From NCBI RefSeq assembly GCF_006442975.2, contig NZ_CP083954.1, positions 5,463,501 to 5,527,500 of the forward strand: a stretch of 64,000 nucleotides of DNA. Direction: 5' to 3'. Each line of letters begins with the position of its first letter. Positions within the stretch are counted from its first letter, which is position 1. Shown piece after piece: positions 1 through 9,240 of this stretch. Below the pieces are notes generated by a model. That model had not been told where the DNA came from. It ran no database searches and saw only the letters and a list, made by a program, of their open reading frames with translations. This stretch comes from Mesorhizobium sp. B2-1-1. GTDB taxonomy: Bacteria; Pseudomonadota; Alphaproteobacteria; Rhizobiales; Rhizobiaceae. Both the position numbers and the translations under genes were made by a program.

Positions 1-247
1 CAAACCCACAGAGGAAAGGCGCTTAAACCGCTCGGTATGGTAACTGGAGCCGCTGGGTAAACCTTCGCTCGGCCGGCTAAAGCGCCGGCGATTTCGGGCA
101 GCACATTCATCGCATCTCGTCCATGGTCGAGCTTTCAGCACGGCCGGAATGTCGTAGGTGTCGTTGATTGACTTGACGGTTCGCCAATCGAGACCGGCCT
201 GGTAGGCCGGCTCGTGGGCCGCCCCTTCTGTTGCTGACAACCAAACC

Positions 248-1930
248 CTACTGAACCGTGATCTCGGCCCGTTCGCCAGCCTTGACTGTCACCGGCATCT
301 CCTTGTCATGACCCTCATCCGACATATGCCGGACGACGACATAATCGCCGGCGGGGATCGTCTGCTGCCAGTTGTCGCCGTAGTTGAAGCCGAGCGATTT
401 GCGCTTGCCATCGATGTCCTTTTTCGACGAAAACACCTCAATCGAATAAGCGCCGGGCGCCGATATTGCGAGCACGCCCGCATCGAGCACGACCTTCACG
501 TCCTGGCTGTCGCCGGGCTTGATGCTGAAAGGCTGCTCGACGACGGCGAGATCGAGCGTTGTCACCGCCACATAGTCGTCGGGCGGCAGCCAGAACTTGC
601 TGTCGGCCCCATAGGAGTGCTCGACGCTGTCGCGGCTGCCGTCGATCTTCTTCTTCGCCTTGACGATCTCAAAGCCGATGGCCGAATTGTCGGCCTTCTC
701 GCCGCCAGACGTATAGTAGGCATTGAGCATGGCCTGGCCGACGCCGACCACGACGTCCTTTTCTACGGTCTGCCCGGCGGCGAGCTGGATTGTTTCCGTC
801 ACCGTGCCGGCACCGATCTGCACCGTCACCTTCTGTTCGCCCGCCGGCACGATGGCCTGGGTGTCGCCGTAATGGGTGGTGCTGCCACCGGGATAGGCGA
901 AATCGACGCGGGCTTCGCTGCTGATCTCGGCACCCTGGCTGGCATGCGGGTGAATGATCAATGTGCCGGCGTTCAGGATAAAGAGCGGTTTTTGGACCTG
1001 GCCGGCCTCGATCTTGACCTTCTGCTCGACCTTGGCTTCGTCGTCGCGCGCGACGACGATATAGTCGCCGGGATCGAGTTTGCCGCTATAGCTGCCATAT
1101 TCGGTGGTGACGGACTCGCCGCGCGAGCCGTCGGGGTTGGCTTTGTAAATCTCCCAGGCATTGCCGTCGGTGATCGGCTCGCCGCCTTCGGCCATCACCA
1201 CGGTCGGCTGGAAATTGAAAGCAGGCCTTGCAGGCTCCGGCGCAGGCGCTGGCGCTGGCGCCGGTTCGGTTGCCGGCGCCGGCGCGGGGGGCGGTGACGG
1301 CGCCGGTGCGGCGACGGTTTCGACCAAAGCTTGCCGCAGCGCCTTCTCGTCGGACGCCTGGATGTACTTGCCGCCGGTGTTGTCGGCGAGGCAAGCGATC
1401 TGCTTGCCTTCGTCGGCCGTAAGGCCAAAGCCGACAACGTCGGCTGTGAAATCGACGCCGGACGATTCGAGTTCCTTGCCAAGCGCGCAAGGATCGCCGC
1501 CACAGGTCTCGAGCCCGTCGGTGATGAGAATGACGGTCGCCTTGTCCTCGGTGTATTTCAGCGCTTCGGCCGCCTGCTTGACGGCTGATGTCAGCGGCGT
1601 CTTGCCGAGGAATTTCATGCTGTCGGCCGCGGCCGAAATCGCGCTCGCCGAGCCGGCCTGCGGCGGTACGATCAGCTGGATATCCTCGCAACTGCCTTTC
1701 TTGCGATGGCCATAGGCCATGAAACCGAGTTCATCGTCGGCGGGAACCGATTGCAGCACGCTTCTCAGCGACTCACGGGCGATTTCCAGCTTGGGCCTGC
1801 CGTCGATCTGCGCCCACATCGACCCTGAAGCGTCGAGGATGATGATGAGCTTGTTCGCGGCAAAGCCGAATGTCGTCATCGACAAAAGGAGAAACGCCGC
1901 AGCGACGCTCCGTGCAAGTCCCGCCATCAA
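248..1930 (-). CDS. Secreted von Willebrand factor A (VWA) domain protein
   Basis: 560 aa. Residues 1-24 form a signal peptide (hydrophobic AAFLLLSMTTFGFA), so the protein is probably periplasmic or surface exposed. The VWA fold follows with an intact MIDAS metal site: DASGSM at residues 33-38, a later LTSA threonine and ITDGLETCGG. A Pro/Ala linker (about 207-238) leads to a C-terminal half of repeated beta-rich modules, each with a 'DGxR' strand and a 'PAGDYVVV'-like end. VWA domains bind protein partners through a metal ion; the partner here is unknown. It is a lone gene, and its neighbour is separated by about 85 bp. Confidence 0.85.
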   Translation of the reverse strand: MMAGLARSVAAAFLLLSMTTFGFAANKLIIILDASGSMWAQIDGRPKLEIARESLRSVLQSVPADDELGFMAYGHRKKGSCEDIQLIVPPQAGSASAISAAADSMKFLGKTPLTSAVKQAAEALKYTEDKATVILITDGLETCGGDPCALGKELESSGVDFTADVVGFGLTADEGKQIACLADNTGGKYIQASDEKALRQALVETVAAPAPSPPPAPAPATEPAPAPAPAPEPARPAFNFQPTVVMAEGGEPITDGNAWEIYKANPDGSRGESVTTEYGSYSGKLDPGDYIVVARDDEAKVEQKVKIEAGQVQKPLFILNAGTLIIHPHASQGAEISSEARVDFAYPGGSTTHYGDTQAIVPAGEQKVTVQIGAGTVTETIQLAAGQTVEKDVVVGVGQAMLNAYYTSGGEKADNSAIGFEIVKAKKKIDGSRDSVEHSYGADSKFWLPPDDYVAVTTLDLAVVEQPFSIKPGDSQDVKVVLDAGVLAISAPGAYSIEVFSSKKDIDGKRKSLGFNYGDNWQQTIPAGDYVVVRHMSDEGHDKEMPVTVKAGERAEITVQ

Positions 1931-2016
1931 AATCTCCTGAGTAGCCGCCCCGTCCGCCGGCTGAAGCTATTTGAGCCCACCCTGGGACACAAGCCCGGAC
2001 GCGGCTTGTCCGCGGC

Positions 2017-2979
2017 TTAGTAGGTGGTGCGGCGCTCTTCGGAAGGCGGGCGGCCAAACTGCAGCCGGTAGCTCTGGGCAAAATAGGAATGCGAGGTGAA
2101 GCCGGTGGCGATCGCCACATCGAGGATCGGCATGTTGGTCTGGCGCAACAATTCGCGCGCCCGCTCCAACCGCAGCCGCATGTAGTAGCGGCCGGGCGTG
2201 ACGTTGAGGTGGCGCAGGAACAAACGCTCCACCTGACGCACCGAAAGGCCGGCCGATTTGGCGAGCTGCACCGCCGAGAGCGGCTCGTCGAGATGGTCGG
2301 CCATCAGCTCGACGATGCGCCTGAGCTTCTCCGACTTGCCGGTGAGATCGCGCTCCGGCCCGACGCGCTGGCGGTCGCCGGCCGAGCGGATGCGCTCGTG
2401 CTGGAACTGGTTGGCGACGCCATTGGCGAGGTTCGAGCCGAAGTCGCCGCGCACGATCTCCAGCATCAGGTCGATCGAGGTGGTGCCGCCGGCGCAGGTG
2501 TAGCGCTTGCGGTCGATCTCGAAGACGTTGCCAGTGCAGTTGATGTCGGGAAAGCGCTCGACGAAGCCGGCGCGGTTCTCCCAATGGATGGTGCAGCGAT
2601 AGCCGTCGAGCTGGCCGGCCTCGGCCAGCAAATAGGATCCGACCGACAGCGCGCCGAGCGCATTGCCGCGCCGGCCCCAGCTGCGCAGCGCCGCCAGAAC
2701 CTTGCTCTTGCCGGGAAACTCCGTGGTCAGCCCGACCGAGACGAAGAGGATGTCGACCGGCGGAAGGTCGGCAACCGCATAGTCGATCTTGAGCGGCAAG
2801 CCGTTGGACGCCATCACCGGATCGCCATCGGCCGATACCGTCGTCCAGCCGTAGAAATCGCGGCCGAGCAGCCGGTTCGCCGAACGGAACGTGTCGATCG
2901 CGGCGGCCAGCGAGAACATGGAGAACTTGTCGACCAGCAGGAATGCGAATTGCCGGCCGCCTTGAACGGGATCATTCAT
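2017..2979 (-). CDS. GlxA-family (AraC-type) transcriptional regulator
   Basis: 320 aa from the ATG at 2979; a TTG start at 3015 would add 12 residues, but the ATG has a GGAAC-type ribosome site upstream. The N-terminal half is the DJ-1/PfpI-like domain of GlxA regulators (FAFLLVDKFSMFSLAAAID, then VDILFVSVG). The C-terminal 100 residues are a double helix-turn-helix AraC domain (PLSAVQLAKSAGLSVRQVERLF, then AIATGFTSHSYFAQSY). Relatives in rhizobia control choline, arginine or quaternary-amine metabolism. No target operon is adjacent, so the ligand is not predictable. It lies 55 bp downstream of folD on the same strand. Confidence 0.88.
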   Translation of the reverse strand: MNDPVQGGRQFAFLLVDKFSMFSLAAAIDTFRSANRLLGRDFYGWTTVSADGDPVMASNGLPLKIDYAVADLPPVDILFVSVGLTTEFPGKSKVLAALRSWGRRGNALGALSVGSYLLAEAGQLDGYRCTIHWENRAGFVERFPDINCTGNVFEIDRKRYTCAGGTTSIDLMLEIVRGDFGSNLANGVANQFQHERIRSAGDRQRVGPERDLTGKSEKLRRIVELMADHLDEPLSAVQLAKSAGLSVRQVERLFLRHLNVTPGRYYMRLRLERARELLRQTNMPILDVAIATGFTSHSYFAQSYRLQFGRPPSEERRTTY

Positions 2980-3034
2980 GACCGGCCGTTCCAAGGGAAT
3001 AGTTGGGTTCGGCAAAGCTGCTGCTTTCTGGTGG

Positions 3035-3934
3035 TCAGAAGGAGGGCCGTTTCAACCCGGCCGCAAGGTAGGCGGAGGCTAACGTATTGGCCATCAGCAT
3101 GGCAATGGTCATCGGCCCGACGCCGCCGGGCACGGGCGTGATGGCGCCGGCGGCCTTCGCCGCTTCGGCATAGGCGACGTCGCCGACGAGGCGGGATTTG
3201 CCCTCCCCCTTCTCCGGGGCCGGGATGCGATTGATGCCGACGTCGATGACGGTTGCGCCGGGCTTCACCCAATCGCCCCTGATCATCTCCGGCCGGCCAA
3301 CGGCGGCGACGAGAATGTCGGCGGTGCGGGCCAGCCCCGGCAGATCCTTCGTGCGGCTGTGCGCGATGGTGACGGTGCAATTGGCGGCGAGCAGGAGATT
3401 GGCCATCGGCTTGCCGACGATGTTGGAACGGCCGACGACGACGGCATTGAGGCCCGACAGATCCTTGCCGCGCACGCGCTCGATCAGGAGCATCGAGCCG
3501 GCGGGCGTGCAGGGAACGAAAGCGGTGTCGAGTTCGCCGGTGCCGAGCTTGCCGACATTGATGAAATGGAAGCCGTCGACATCCTTCTGCGGCGCGATCG
3601 CCTGGATGACCTTGCCGGCGTCGATGTGGGCGGGAAGCGGAAGCTGCACCAGGATGCCGTTGATGGCGGGATCGGCGTTGAGGTCGGCGATGATCTTGAG
3701 CAGCGCCTCCTGGGAGGTGTCCGCCGGCAGCGTGTGCTGGACCGAATGAAAGCCGCATTCCTTGGCGGTGCGGGATTTGGAGGCGACGTAGACCTGGCTC
3801 GCCGGATCCTCGCCGACGATAACCACGGCGAGGCCGGGCTGGATCTTGCCCTTGGCGACAAGCTCCGCGGTCAAGGTCTTCACCGTCCGCACCACGTCTT
3901 CGGCAACGCTTTTGCCGTCAATCACTTCGGCCAT
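3035..3934 (-). CDS. folD: Bifunctional methylenetetrahydrofolate dehydrogenase / methenyltetrahydrofolate cyclohydrolase
   Basis: 299 aa, the usual FolD length. It interconverts 5,10-methylene-, 5,10-methenyl- and 10-formyl-tetrahydrofolate in the cytoplasm with NADP. Visible signatures are [14 protein letters not shown] containing the catalytic lysine, QLPLPAHID, the dinucleotide-site [14 protein letters not shown] and the C-terminal [15 protein letters not shown]. The ATG at 3934 is preferred because GAGGGG sits 8 bases upstream; a GTG at 3943 is the alternative. The gene is followed by the GlxA-type regulator and preceded by about 240 bp without a gene. Confidence 0.97.
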   Translation of the reverse strand: MAEVIDGKSVAEDVVRTVKTLTAELVAKGKIQPGLAVVIVGEDPASQVYVASKSRTAKECGFHSVQHTLPADTSQEALLKIIADLNADPAINGILVQLPLPAHIDAGKVIQAIAPQKDVDGFHFINVGKLGTGELDTAFVPCTPAGSMLLIERVRGKDLSGLNAVVVGRSNIVGKPMANLLLAANCTVTIAHSRTKDLPGLARTADILVAAVGRPEMIRGDWVKPGATVIDVGINRIPAPEKGEGKSRLVGDVAYAEAAKAAGAITPVPGGVGPMTIAMLMANTLASAYLAAGLKRPSF

Positions 3935-4174
3935 ATGAATCACCCCTCGATACGTTCCGCCAAACCGGCCGCGTCTGAAAATGCGGCGTTTTGGATCCTT
4001 TTCTCAATCGTGTGCCGAAGCCTGCATGACCCGGCCAGCCGGGCTGCGTCTCCGGCAAGACACCGCGCGGCATTTTGACGAAAATTCGAACACGCAATCC
4101 CGTCAAAGCGCCGTCCGATGCCGTTTACGCGAAACCGGCCCGCTTTTGTTCGACACAGGAGACTATCTTGTGGC

Positions 4175-6769
4175 TCAGAAATAGCGGCGGCCGGCGCGGC
4201 TCTCGGTAAGCTCGCGAACAGCCTCGCGAAATTCGCGCAGGCTGGCGCGAATTTCCTCGATCGACGCCTGCTCGGCGCCCTTCTCGGCGGCGGCGGGCTG
4301 CTCCAGCGGCGCGGCGGGATAGGCCGACGGCTGAGCCGGAGCGGGTGCGGCCGGGTAGGGCATGGGCGCGCCATAGGGCGCCGCGGCCTGGGGATGGCCT
4401 GCCGCCGACCGCGTCTGCCAAGGCTGCATGTGCGGATAGACCAAGGGCTGCGCATAGGGATGGGACGAGGCCGGATACATCGCCTGCTGCGGCACCAGGG
4501 GCGACCGCAATGGCGGTCCCATGGGCCGCGTATAGCCGGCGTCCGCGTCTGGCTGAAAAGATGGCCGCGGATAGTCTGGAGCTGGCGGGCGATGTCCAAA
4601 GGCGGAATCCGGAGCCGGATAGTCGGGAAATGCCGGAGTGCTCGCCGGCCGGCCCTCTTCGGCGACAGCGGCCGATGCAGATGCACCGGGAAACGCATAG
4701 TCCTGCGCCTCGGTGCCGGGCTTGCGGGACACGGCTTTGCGCAGCCTCGACATCAGCAAGCCGATCCGGCTTGGACCCTCGGTGGCAGCGGCTCCGGGCT
4801 GCGCGGCAAGCGGCGGCACTGATGCTGGTGGCGGCGGCGGTGATTGCGGCGGCGATGCTTGCGGTATCGGCGGCGCCGGCGGAGGCGGCGCCCGGAATGC
4901 CTGGTCATCGAGCGGCGCCCGGCGCTCCTCTATCTTGCGGTCACGGCGGGATCGTGACCCGGCGGTCTCACGCAGGCTTTCATAGGCGCCGCGCATGGCG
5001 CCGAGACCGACGCCGGAGGCAAAGCCCAGCAGCAGGCCGGCAAGCGCCACCACGGCGCGCGACGGCCCGTTCGGCTCCAGCGGAATGGAGGCGGGCGAGA
5101 TGACGCTCATATTGGCGGTGTTGATATTCTTCTGCTCGCCGGTCTCCTTGGCGCGCAGAAGATATTGCTCATAGACCGAGCGCTTGGCCGAGGCCTCGCG
5201 TTCCAGTTCGCGCATCGAGACAAGGTCGCTGTTGACGTCGCCGCTGCGCACCTTCATCTGCGCCAGGCGGGAAGCAAGGTCCTGTTCGAGCTGGACCGAG
5301 CGTTTCAGGTCAACCTGCAGCGACGACGCGATGCGGCTGAGTTCGGCGACGATGCGTTCGCGCGCGCCGGTGAGCTGGGCCTCGAGCGCCTGGCGCTCGG
5401 GATGGCGCGGTCCGAGCCGGACCGCTGCCCGATCAGCCTCCTGTTTGAGCGTTGCGTATTGCGAGCGCAGATCGCTCATGGAGTTGGAGTTGATCTCTTC
5501 AGGCAAGGTGCCGCTGAGCACCGAATTCACGTTGACCTGACGTGCCGAGGCCGCGCGGGCGTTCAGCTCCAGCGTGCGGGCGCGGGCGACGGAAAGCTGC
5601 TCGTTGAGCTTGAGCATCTGGTCGTCGCTGATCAGATGGCCCTGCGCGTCGACAAGATCATGGGTGGCCCTGAAATCCTCGACCTTGCGCTCGGCGGCTT
5701 CGACGCCCTTGCGCATCTCGTCGAGTTTCGCCGTCAGTTCGTTGTTGGCCCGGCCGGCAGTGTCGGACTGGATTTCACCCGAAGTCTGCAGGAAAACCTT
5801 CGTCATCGTTTCCGCGATGAGCGCCGATTTCTGGGCGTCCTGCGTGGTGACGCCGATGGTGATCACGGAGGTCTTGCCGCCGCGCTCGACCGAAACGCTC
5901 TCGGCCAGGTTGACGATGGCAAGGGAAAGGCGGCGGGATTGGTCGACACCGCCCGGTCCGTCCTGGCGCAACAGGATCGAGCGGATCAGCGACATGACGC
6001 CCAGGCCGCCATTGCCTTGGCCGTTGAACTCGGGGTCGTCGACCAGGTCGAGCTCCTGGACAACCTTGTTCAACACGGTGCCGGAGGTCAGCAACTTGAT
6101 CTGGTTCTCGACGTTGACGAGCGCCGCGTCGGGCATGACCACCGCCTGGGTGAGATCGCGATCCGTAAGCTTCAGGTCGCGCGGGTCGACGATCAGTTCG
6201 GTGGTGGACTCGTATTTCTTCGGCGTCGACAGGGCAATCGCAACGCCGAGCGCCGCGCCCAGTACCGTCGTGGTGATGATCAGCGCTTTGGACCTGGCGA
6301 CGCCGCGAACCACCTGCATCGGATCGATCAGGGGCTTCCATTGCTGGCTGTCGGCATCCTCGCCAGGAGATGTTCCCGCTTCGCTCGCGCTCAGCGGTTC
6401 GGATGTGCTGCGCGGGGAATCAACGCTCGAGGCGATCTCAGGAACCGTCTCTTCATACGGCATCGCCGAGTCCGAACCGCCGATACCGGCCCCATCGTGC
6501 GAACGCGAAATGCCGGCGGACGCCGGAGCCGGCTCGCCGCCCGGCTGCAAGCGTTGCGTTGCGGTGGATGCGGAAGGCGCCGGATTCATCTTCGCCTCGC
6601 GCTGCGAACGCGCCAGGCGATGACGTGTGGCGGCATCCTCGCGCCATGACGGATTTGCCCGATCCCCTAGCGAGACCAGCGATGCCTCGTCCTCACCGCG
6701 CACGGCTTGGCCAAGCGCCAGCAAGGATCGCTCGCGCCTCCAGTCCTCACGATTTTCCCTGTCGCCCAT
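4175..6769 (-). CDS. Wzz/GumC-type polysaccharide chain-length and export protein without kinase domain
   Basis: 864 aa from 6769; an internal ATG at 6589 (residue 61) is a reasonable alternative start. There is a low-complexity cytoplasmic N-terminus, a first membrane segment at about 162-180 (IITTTVLGAALGVAIAL), and the Wzz signature YESTTELIVDPRDLKL. A long coiled-coil periplasmic region follows, then a second membrane segment at about 568-588 (VVALAGLLLGFASGVGLGAM). Such polysaccharide co-polymerases set chain length and open the export path. The last 270 residues are Pro/Ala-rich, with no Walker A or tyrosine cluster, so the usual BY-kinase of ExoP/GumC relatives is absent or encoded elsewhere. 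Confidence 0.85.
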   Translation of the reverse strand: MGDRENREDWRRERSLLALGQAVRGEDEASLVSLGDRANPSWREDAATRHRLARSQREAKMNPAPSASTATQRLQPGGEPAPASAGISRSHDGAGIGGSDSAMPYEETVPEIASSVDSPRSTSEPLSASEAGTSPGEDADSQQWKPLIDPMQVVRGVARSKALIITTTVLGAALGVAIALSTPKKYESTTELIVDPRDLKLTDRDLTQAVVMPDAALVNVENQIKLLTSGTVLNKVVQELDLVDDPEFNGQGNGGLGVMSLIRSILLRQDGPGGVDQSRRLSLAIVNLAESVSVERGGKTSVITIGVTTQDAQKSALIAETMTKVFLQTSGEIQSDTAGRANNELTAKLDEMRKGVEAAERKVEDFRATHDLVDAQGHLISDDQMLKLNEQLSVARARTLELNARAASARQVNVNSVLSGTLPEEINSNSMSDLRSQYATLKQEADRAAVRLGPRHPERQALEAQLTGARERIVAELSRIASSLQVDLKRSVQLEQDLASRLAQMKVRSGDVNSDLVSMRELEREASAKRSVYEQYLLRAKETGEQKNINTANMSVISPASIPLEPNGPSRAVVALAGLLLGFASGVGLGAMRGAYESLRETAGSRSRRDRKIEERRAPLDDQAFRAPPPPAPPIPQASPPQSPPPPPASVPPLAAQPGAAATEGPSRIGLLMSRLRKAVSRKPGTEAQDYAFPGASASAAVAEEGRPASTPAFPDYPAPDSAFGHRPPAPDYPRPSFQPDADAGYTRPMGPPLRSPLVPQQAMYPASSHPYAQPLVYPHMQPWQTRSAAGHPQAAAPYGAPMPYPAAPAPAQPSAYPAAPLEQPAAAEKGAEQASIEEIRASLREFREAVRELTESRAGRRYF

Positions 6770-6968
6770 TGTCGCGGAGCTTACTTTCAGCCGCCAGACA
6801 GCGGCAGTCGGCCATTTGTTAAGCCACGCTAAACAAGCATAGAAAACAAAAGGTTAATTTTAGGCGGCCGAAAGCATTGCTTGATGCCGGCTGCTTGGAA
6901 TTTCAGCAGATGCAGGAAGATTTCAGAAGGGCACGTTAAACTTTGCCGCCTATGCCTTTCCCTGACCT

Positions 6969-8264
6969 ATGACTGAGGCCAGCGACATACCGCAGAGGCG
7001 GCCCCTCGCCCGGATCGGCACCTTCGTGGCCGAAAGACGGGGGATGGTTCGCGACTATTTTTCAGCGATCAGCGGCGCCGGCGGGCGGCTGGTGTTTTCA
7101 CTCGCCTACTTCATCGCCTTGGCCAATACGCTTTCCATCGCCGAGTTCGGCATGTTCGCCACCGCCTCGGCCGCCGGAGTGATGCTGTCGCGGCTTCTGG
7201 CCTTCGGCTTCATCTCGGCACTCTACCGCACCGCCACCATCCGCCCCAACCTGATTGGCACCTTCACCGCAGGCTTCCTGCTGCTGGGCATCGTCTCGTT
7301 GCCGCTGCTCGCTGCGGCCTCCTACATCGTCTACCTGATCTTCTTTGCCAGCACCGTGCCGCTGCCGGTGTTCGCGGCAATCGTCTTTGCCGAGGCGCTT
7401 CTGTGGCGGCCGGTGGAGGTGGCGCTGATCGTCAACAACGGTCTCGGCAAATTCGGCCGTGCCGCCGTGCTGGCGATCCTGGCGACGGCGTTGCGGGCGG
7501 CCGGCGCGGTGCTGTTCATGTTCTGGGCGCAACACAGCGTCTGGGTGTGGTCCTGGTTCTATATCGGCGCGAACGCGGCCTCGCTGCTGGTCGCGTTCGG
7601 CCTCTTCTATCCGCGCCAGCGGCTGCGGCTGCGCGGCGAGCTCTATCTCAGGCGGCTCGCCGATTCGATCTACGTCGCCGGCGCCGAGGTGTTGTTCTAC
7701 CTGCAGATGGAGTTCGACAAGCTTCTGGTGCTGGCGATCGGCGGGCCGCACCTGGCCGGCATCTATGCCATCATCATGCGGCTGGTCGACCTGACGGCGA
7801 TCCCGATCCGCACCTTCTCCATGATGCTGGTGCAGCGCATGATGCGTGCCCCGGAGCTCTTGTCACGGCTGGCGGTCAAGAGCGGCATCGAAGGCGGCGT
7901 GTTCGCGGTCTCGACGCTGGCGCTGCTGGTGCTTGCCGTGGTGCTGCATTTCTTCCCCGGGGCGCTCGGCAAGAACGTCTCGGAGGCCGCTCCCCTTGTG
8001 GCGCTTGCGATCGGCGTTCCGGGACTGCGCAATCTGGTCGAATACCAGGCGGAGCTTCTGTTCGCGCGCGGCCAGACGCTGGTGCGGGCGATCAATCTCG
8101 GCCTGCTCGCCGCTCTCAAGGCGCTGCTGCTGACCTATGTGCTGGTAACCATTGCCGACACATCGAACCTGGTGCTGTCGCTCAACGTCGTCTTCCTGCT
8201 GCTCTATCTCGCGTCGATGCTGCTGACCTATTCGGCGCTACGCAAGCCGGCGAAGGCGATCTGA
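6969..8264 (+). CDS. Polysaccharide flippase (Wzx / MATE-like multi-pass protein)
   Basis: 431 aa, almost entirely hydrophobic, with about 12 membrane segments, typical of Wzx-like flippases that move lipid-linked oligosaccharide across the inner membrane. Typical stretches are GRLVFSLAYFIALANTLSIAEFG near the start and LVLSLNVVFLLLYLASMLL at the end. It is divergent from the Wzz-like gene (200 bp gap), and together with the ligase at 12.3 kb it supplies the membrane steps of a polysaccharide pathway. No specific sugar can be inferred. Confidence 0.85.
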   Translation: MTEASDIPQRRPLARIGTFVAERRGMVRDYFSAISGAGGRLVFSLAYFIALANTLSIAEFGMFATASAAGVMLSRLLAFGFISALYRTATIRPNLIGTFTAGFLLLGIVSLPLLAAASYIVYLIFFASTVPLPVFAAIVFAEALLWRPVEVALIVNNGLGKFGRAAVLAILATALRAAGAVLFMFWAQHSVWVWSWFYIGANAASLLVAFGLFYPRQRLRLRGELYLRRLADSIYVAGAEVLFYLQMEFDKLLVLAIGGPHLAGIYAIIMRLVDLTAIPIRTFSMMLVQRMMRAPELLSRLAVKSGIEGGVFAVSTLALLVLAVVLHFFPGALGKNVSEAAPLVALAIGVPGLRNLVEYQAELLFARGQTLVRAINLGLLAALKALLLTYVLVTIADTSNLVLSLNVVFLLLYLASMLLTYSALRKPAKAI

Positions 8265-8269
8265 TCCTT

Positions 8270-8310
8270 CATCCGGGCAGTCTTTCCGAGAACCGGTTCG
8301 CTTTTCAGGA
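8270..8310. repeat. Degenerate copy of the rhizobial palindromic repeat
   Basis: The segment around 8283-8310 (TTTCCGAGAACCGGTTCGCT and what follows) resembles the inner part of the palindromic repeats at 23174 and 26057, but the outer arms have decayed. It lies between two convergent genes. The assignment rests on similarity seen by eye. Confidence 0.35.
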
Positions 8311-9240
8311 TCAGGATCGGTCGAGCCCGATCAGCCGGCGGATGCGGCCGGTATCGGTGCCGATGAAGGACTGCATGCCGATCGCCACCTGTTCGGGCGC
8401 CATGGCGGCAACGAAGCGACGGAATTCATCATCCGACAGCGCCTCACCGGTCCAGTGGACGCGGCAGAATTCTTCCGAGCCATGGAAGTGACCGGCGCCG
8501 TCCAGCAGATCGTCGACATAGCGGCCATAGATCATGCATTCGGAGAATTTGCGCGCCGAGCCGACGACCTCGACCCAGTTTCGGCCATGCACCTCCTCGA
8601 TCCGACTGCACATGGCCAGCACGGTGTCGCGGCGCCAGGCGATCAGCGTCGAAATGTAATCGTGAACCGAATTCCTCGACGGATCGATGCCGAGCGCGGA
8701 GCCGGCATTGCGCGACCATGTGCGATGCTCGTCATGACCGTCCTGCGCAAGCACGCCGTCACGGCGGAACAGCCGCGCCTTGCCGTCGCGCCAGAACGCG
8801 CCGCAATCGAAGGGCTTCAGGAAGGCGACGTCGGAATCGCAGAAGACCAGGACGTCCTGGCATGCGTGCGCCGCAACTGCAATGCGGCGCAGTTGCTGCA
8901 CGTGCCAGCCGCGCAGCGGCTGCGTCTTCAGGCTGAGCCAGACGCGCCGCCGGAACAGGCTAAGCGGATCGTCGAAGACATGCAGCCAGCGCGGCAGCAA
9001 CTCACGTTCGTCGACGACGGATCGGTTGGCGCTCTCCAACCGGCGAAACAATTTAACGTCCCGGGCTTCGACCAGAATGTAATGATGCGCGACGCCCGTG
9101 ACGTGGCGGTCGAGGGTTTCGCAGAGCAGGCGGCAACGCTCGAAATCCGGCGCATAGCTTGCCGTCACCATGGCTGCCGTCGGCGTTGCCCGAAGCAGTC
9201 CGGGTTCGGCGATCGCGCCCGGAACGAACCTCTCGTTCAA
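8311..9240 (-). CDS. DUF6492-like protein, probable glycosyltransferase-like
   Basis: 309 aa from a TTG at 9240. That TTG overlaps the TGA of the upstream WecG-like gene (TTGA), which argues for translational coupling; ATG 9171 (23 residues in) is the fallback. The protein has the DUF6492 look: MVTASYAPDFERCRLLCETL, then HHYILVEARD, then VLVFCDSDVAFLKPFD, in which DSD resembles the DxD metal-sugar nucleotide motif of GT-A enzymes. The C-terminal part contains HFHGSEEFCRVHWTGE. Members often sit in polysaccharide clusters, as here, but no activity is assigned. It ends a three-gene minus-strand operon. Confidence 0.72.
   Translation of the reverse strand: MNERFVPGAIAEPGLLRATPTAAMVTASYAPDFERCRLLCETLDRHVTGVAHHYILVEARDVKLFRRLESANRSVVDERELLPRWLHVFDDPLSLFRRRVWLSLKTQPLRGWHVQQLRRIAVAAHACQDVLVFCDSDVAFLKPFDCGAFWRDGKARLFRRDGVLAQDGHDEHRTWSRNAGSALGIDPSRNSVHDYISTLIAWRRDTVLAMCSRIEEVHGRNWVEVVGSARKFSECMIYGRYVDDLLDGAGHFHGSEEFCRVHWTGEALSDDEFRRFVAAMAPEQVAIGMQSFIGTDTGRIRRLIGLDRS

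Noticed and set aside
1..247. Coding end at the left edge
   Set aside because: No frame in the first 247 bases has convincing protein character on either strand.
5165..6649. 494-aa open frame on the plus strand
   Set aside because: It lies opposite the Wzz-like gene, whose membrane and coiled-coil features are convincing; the frame has shadow composition.
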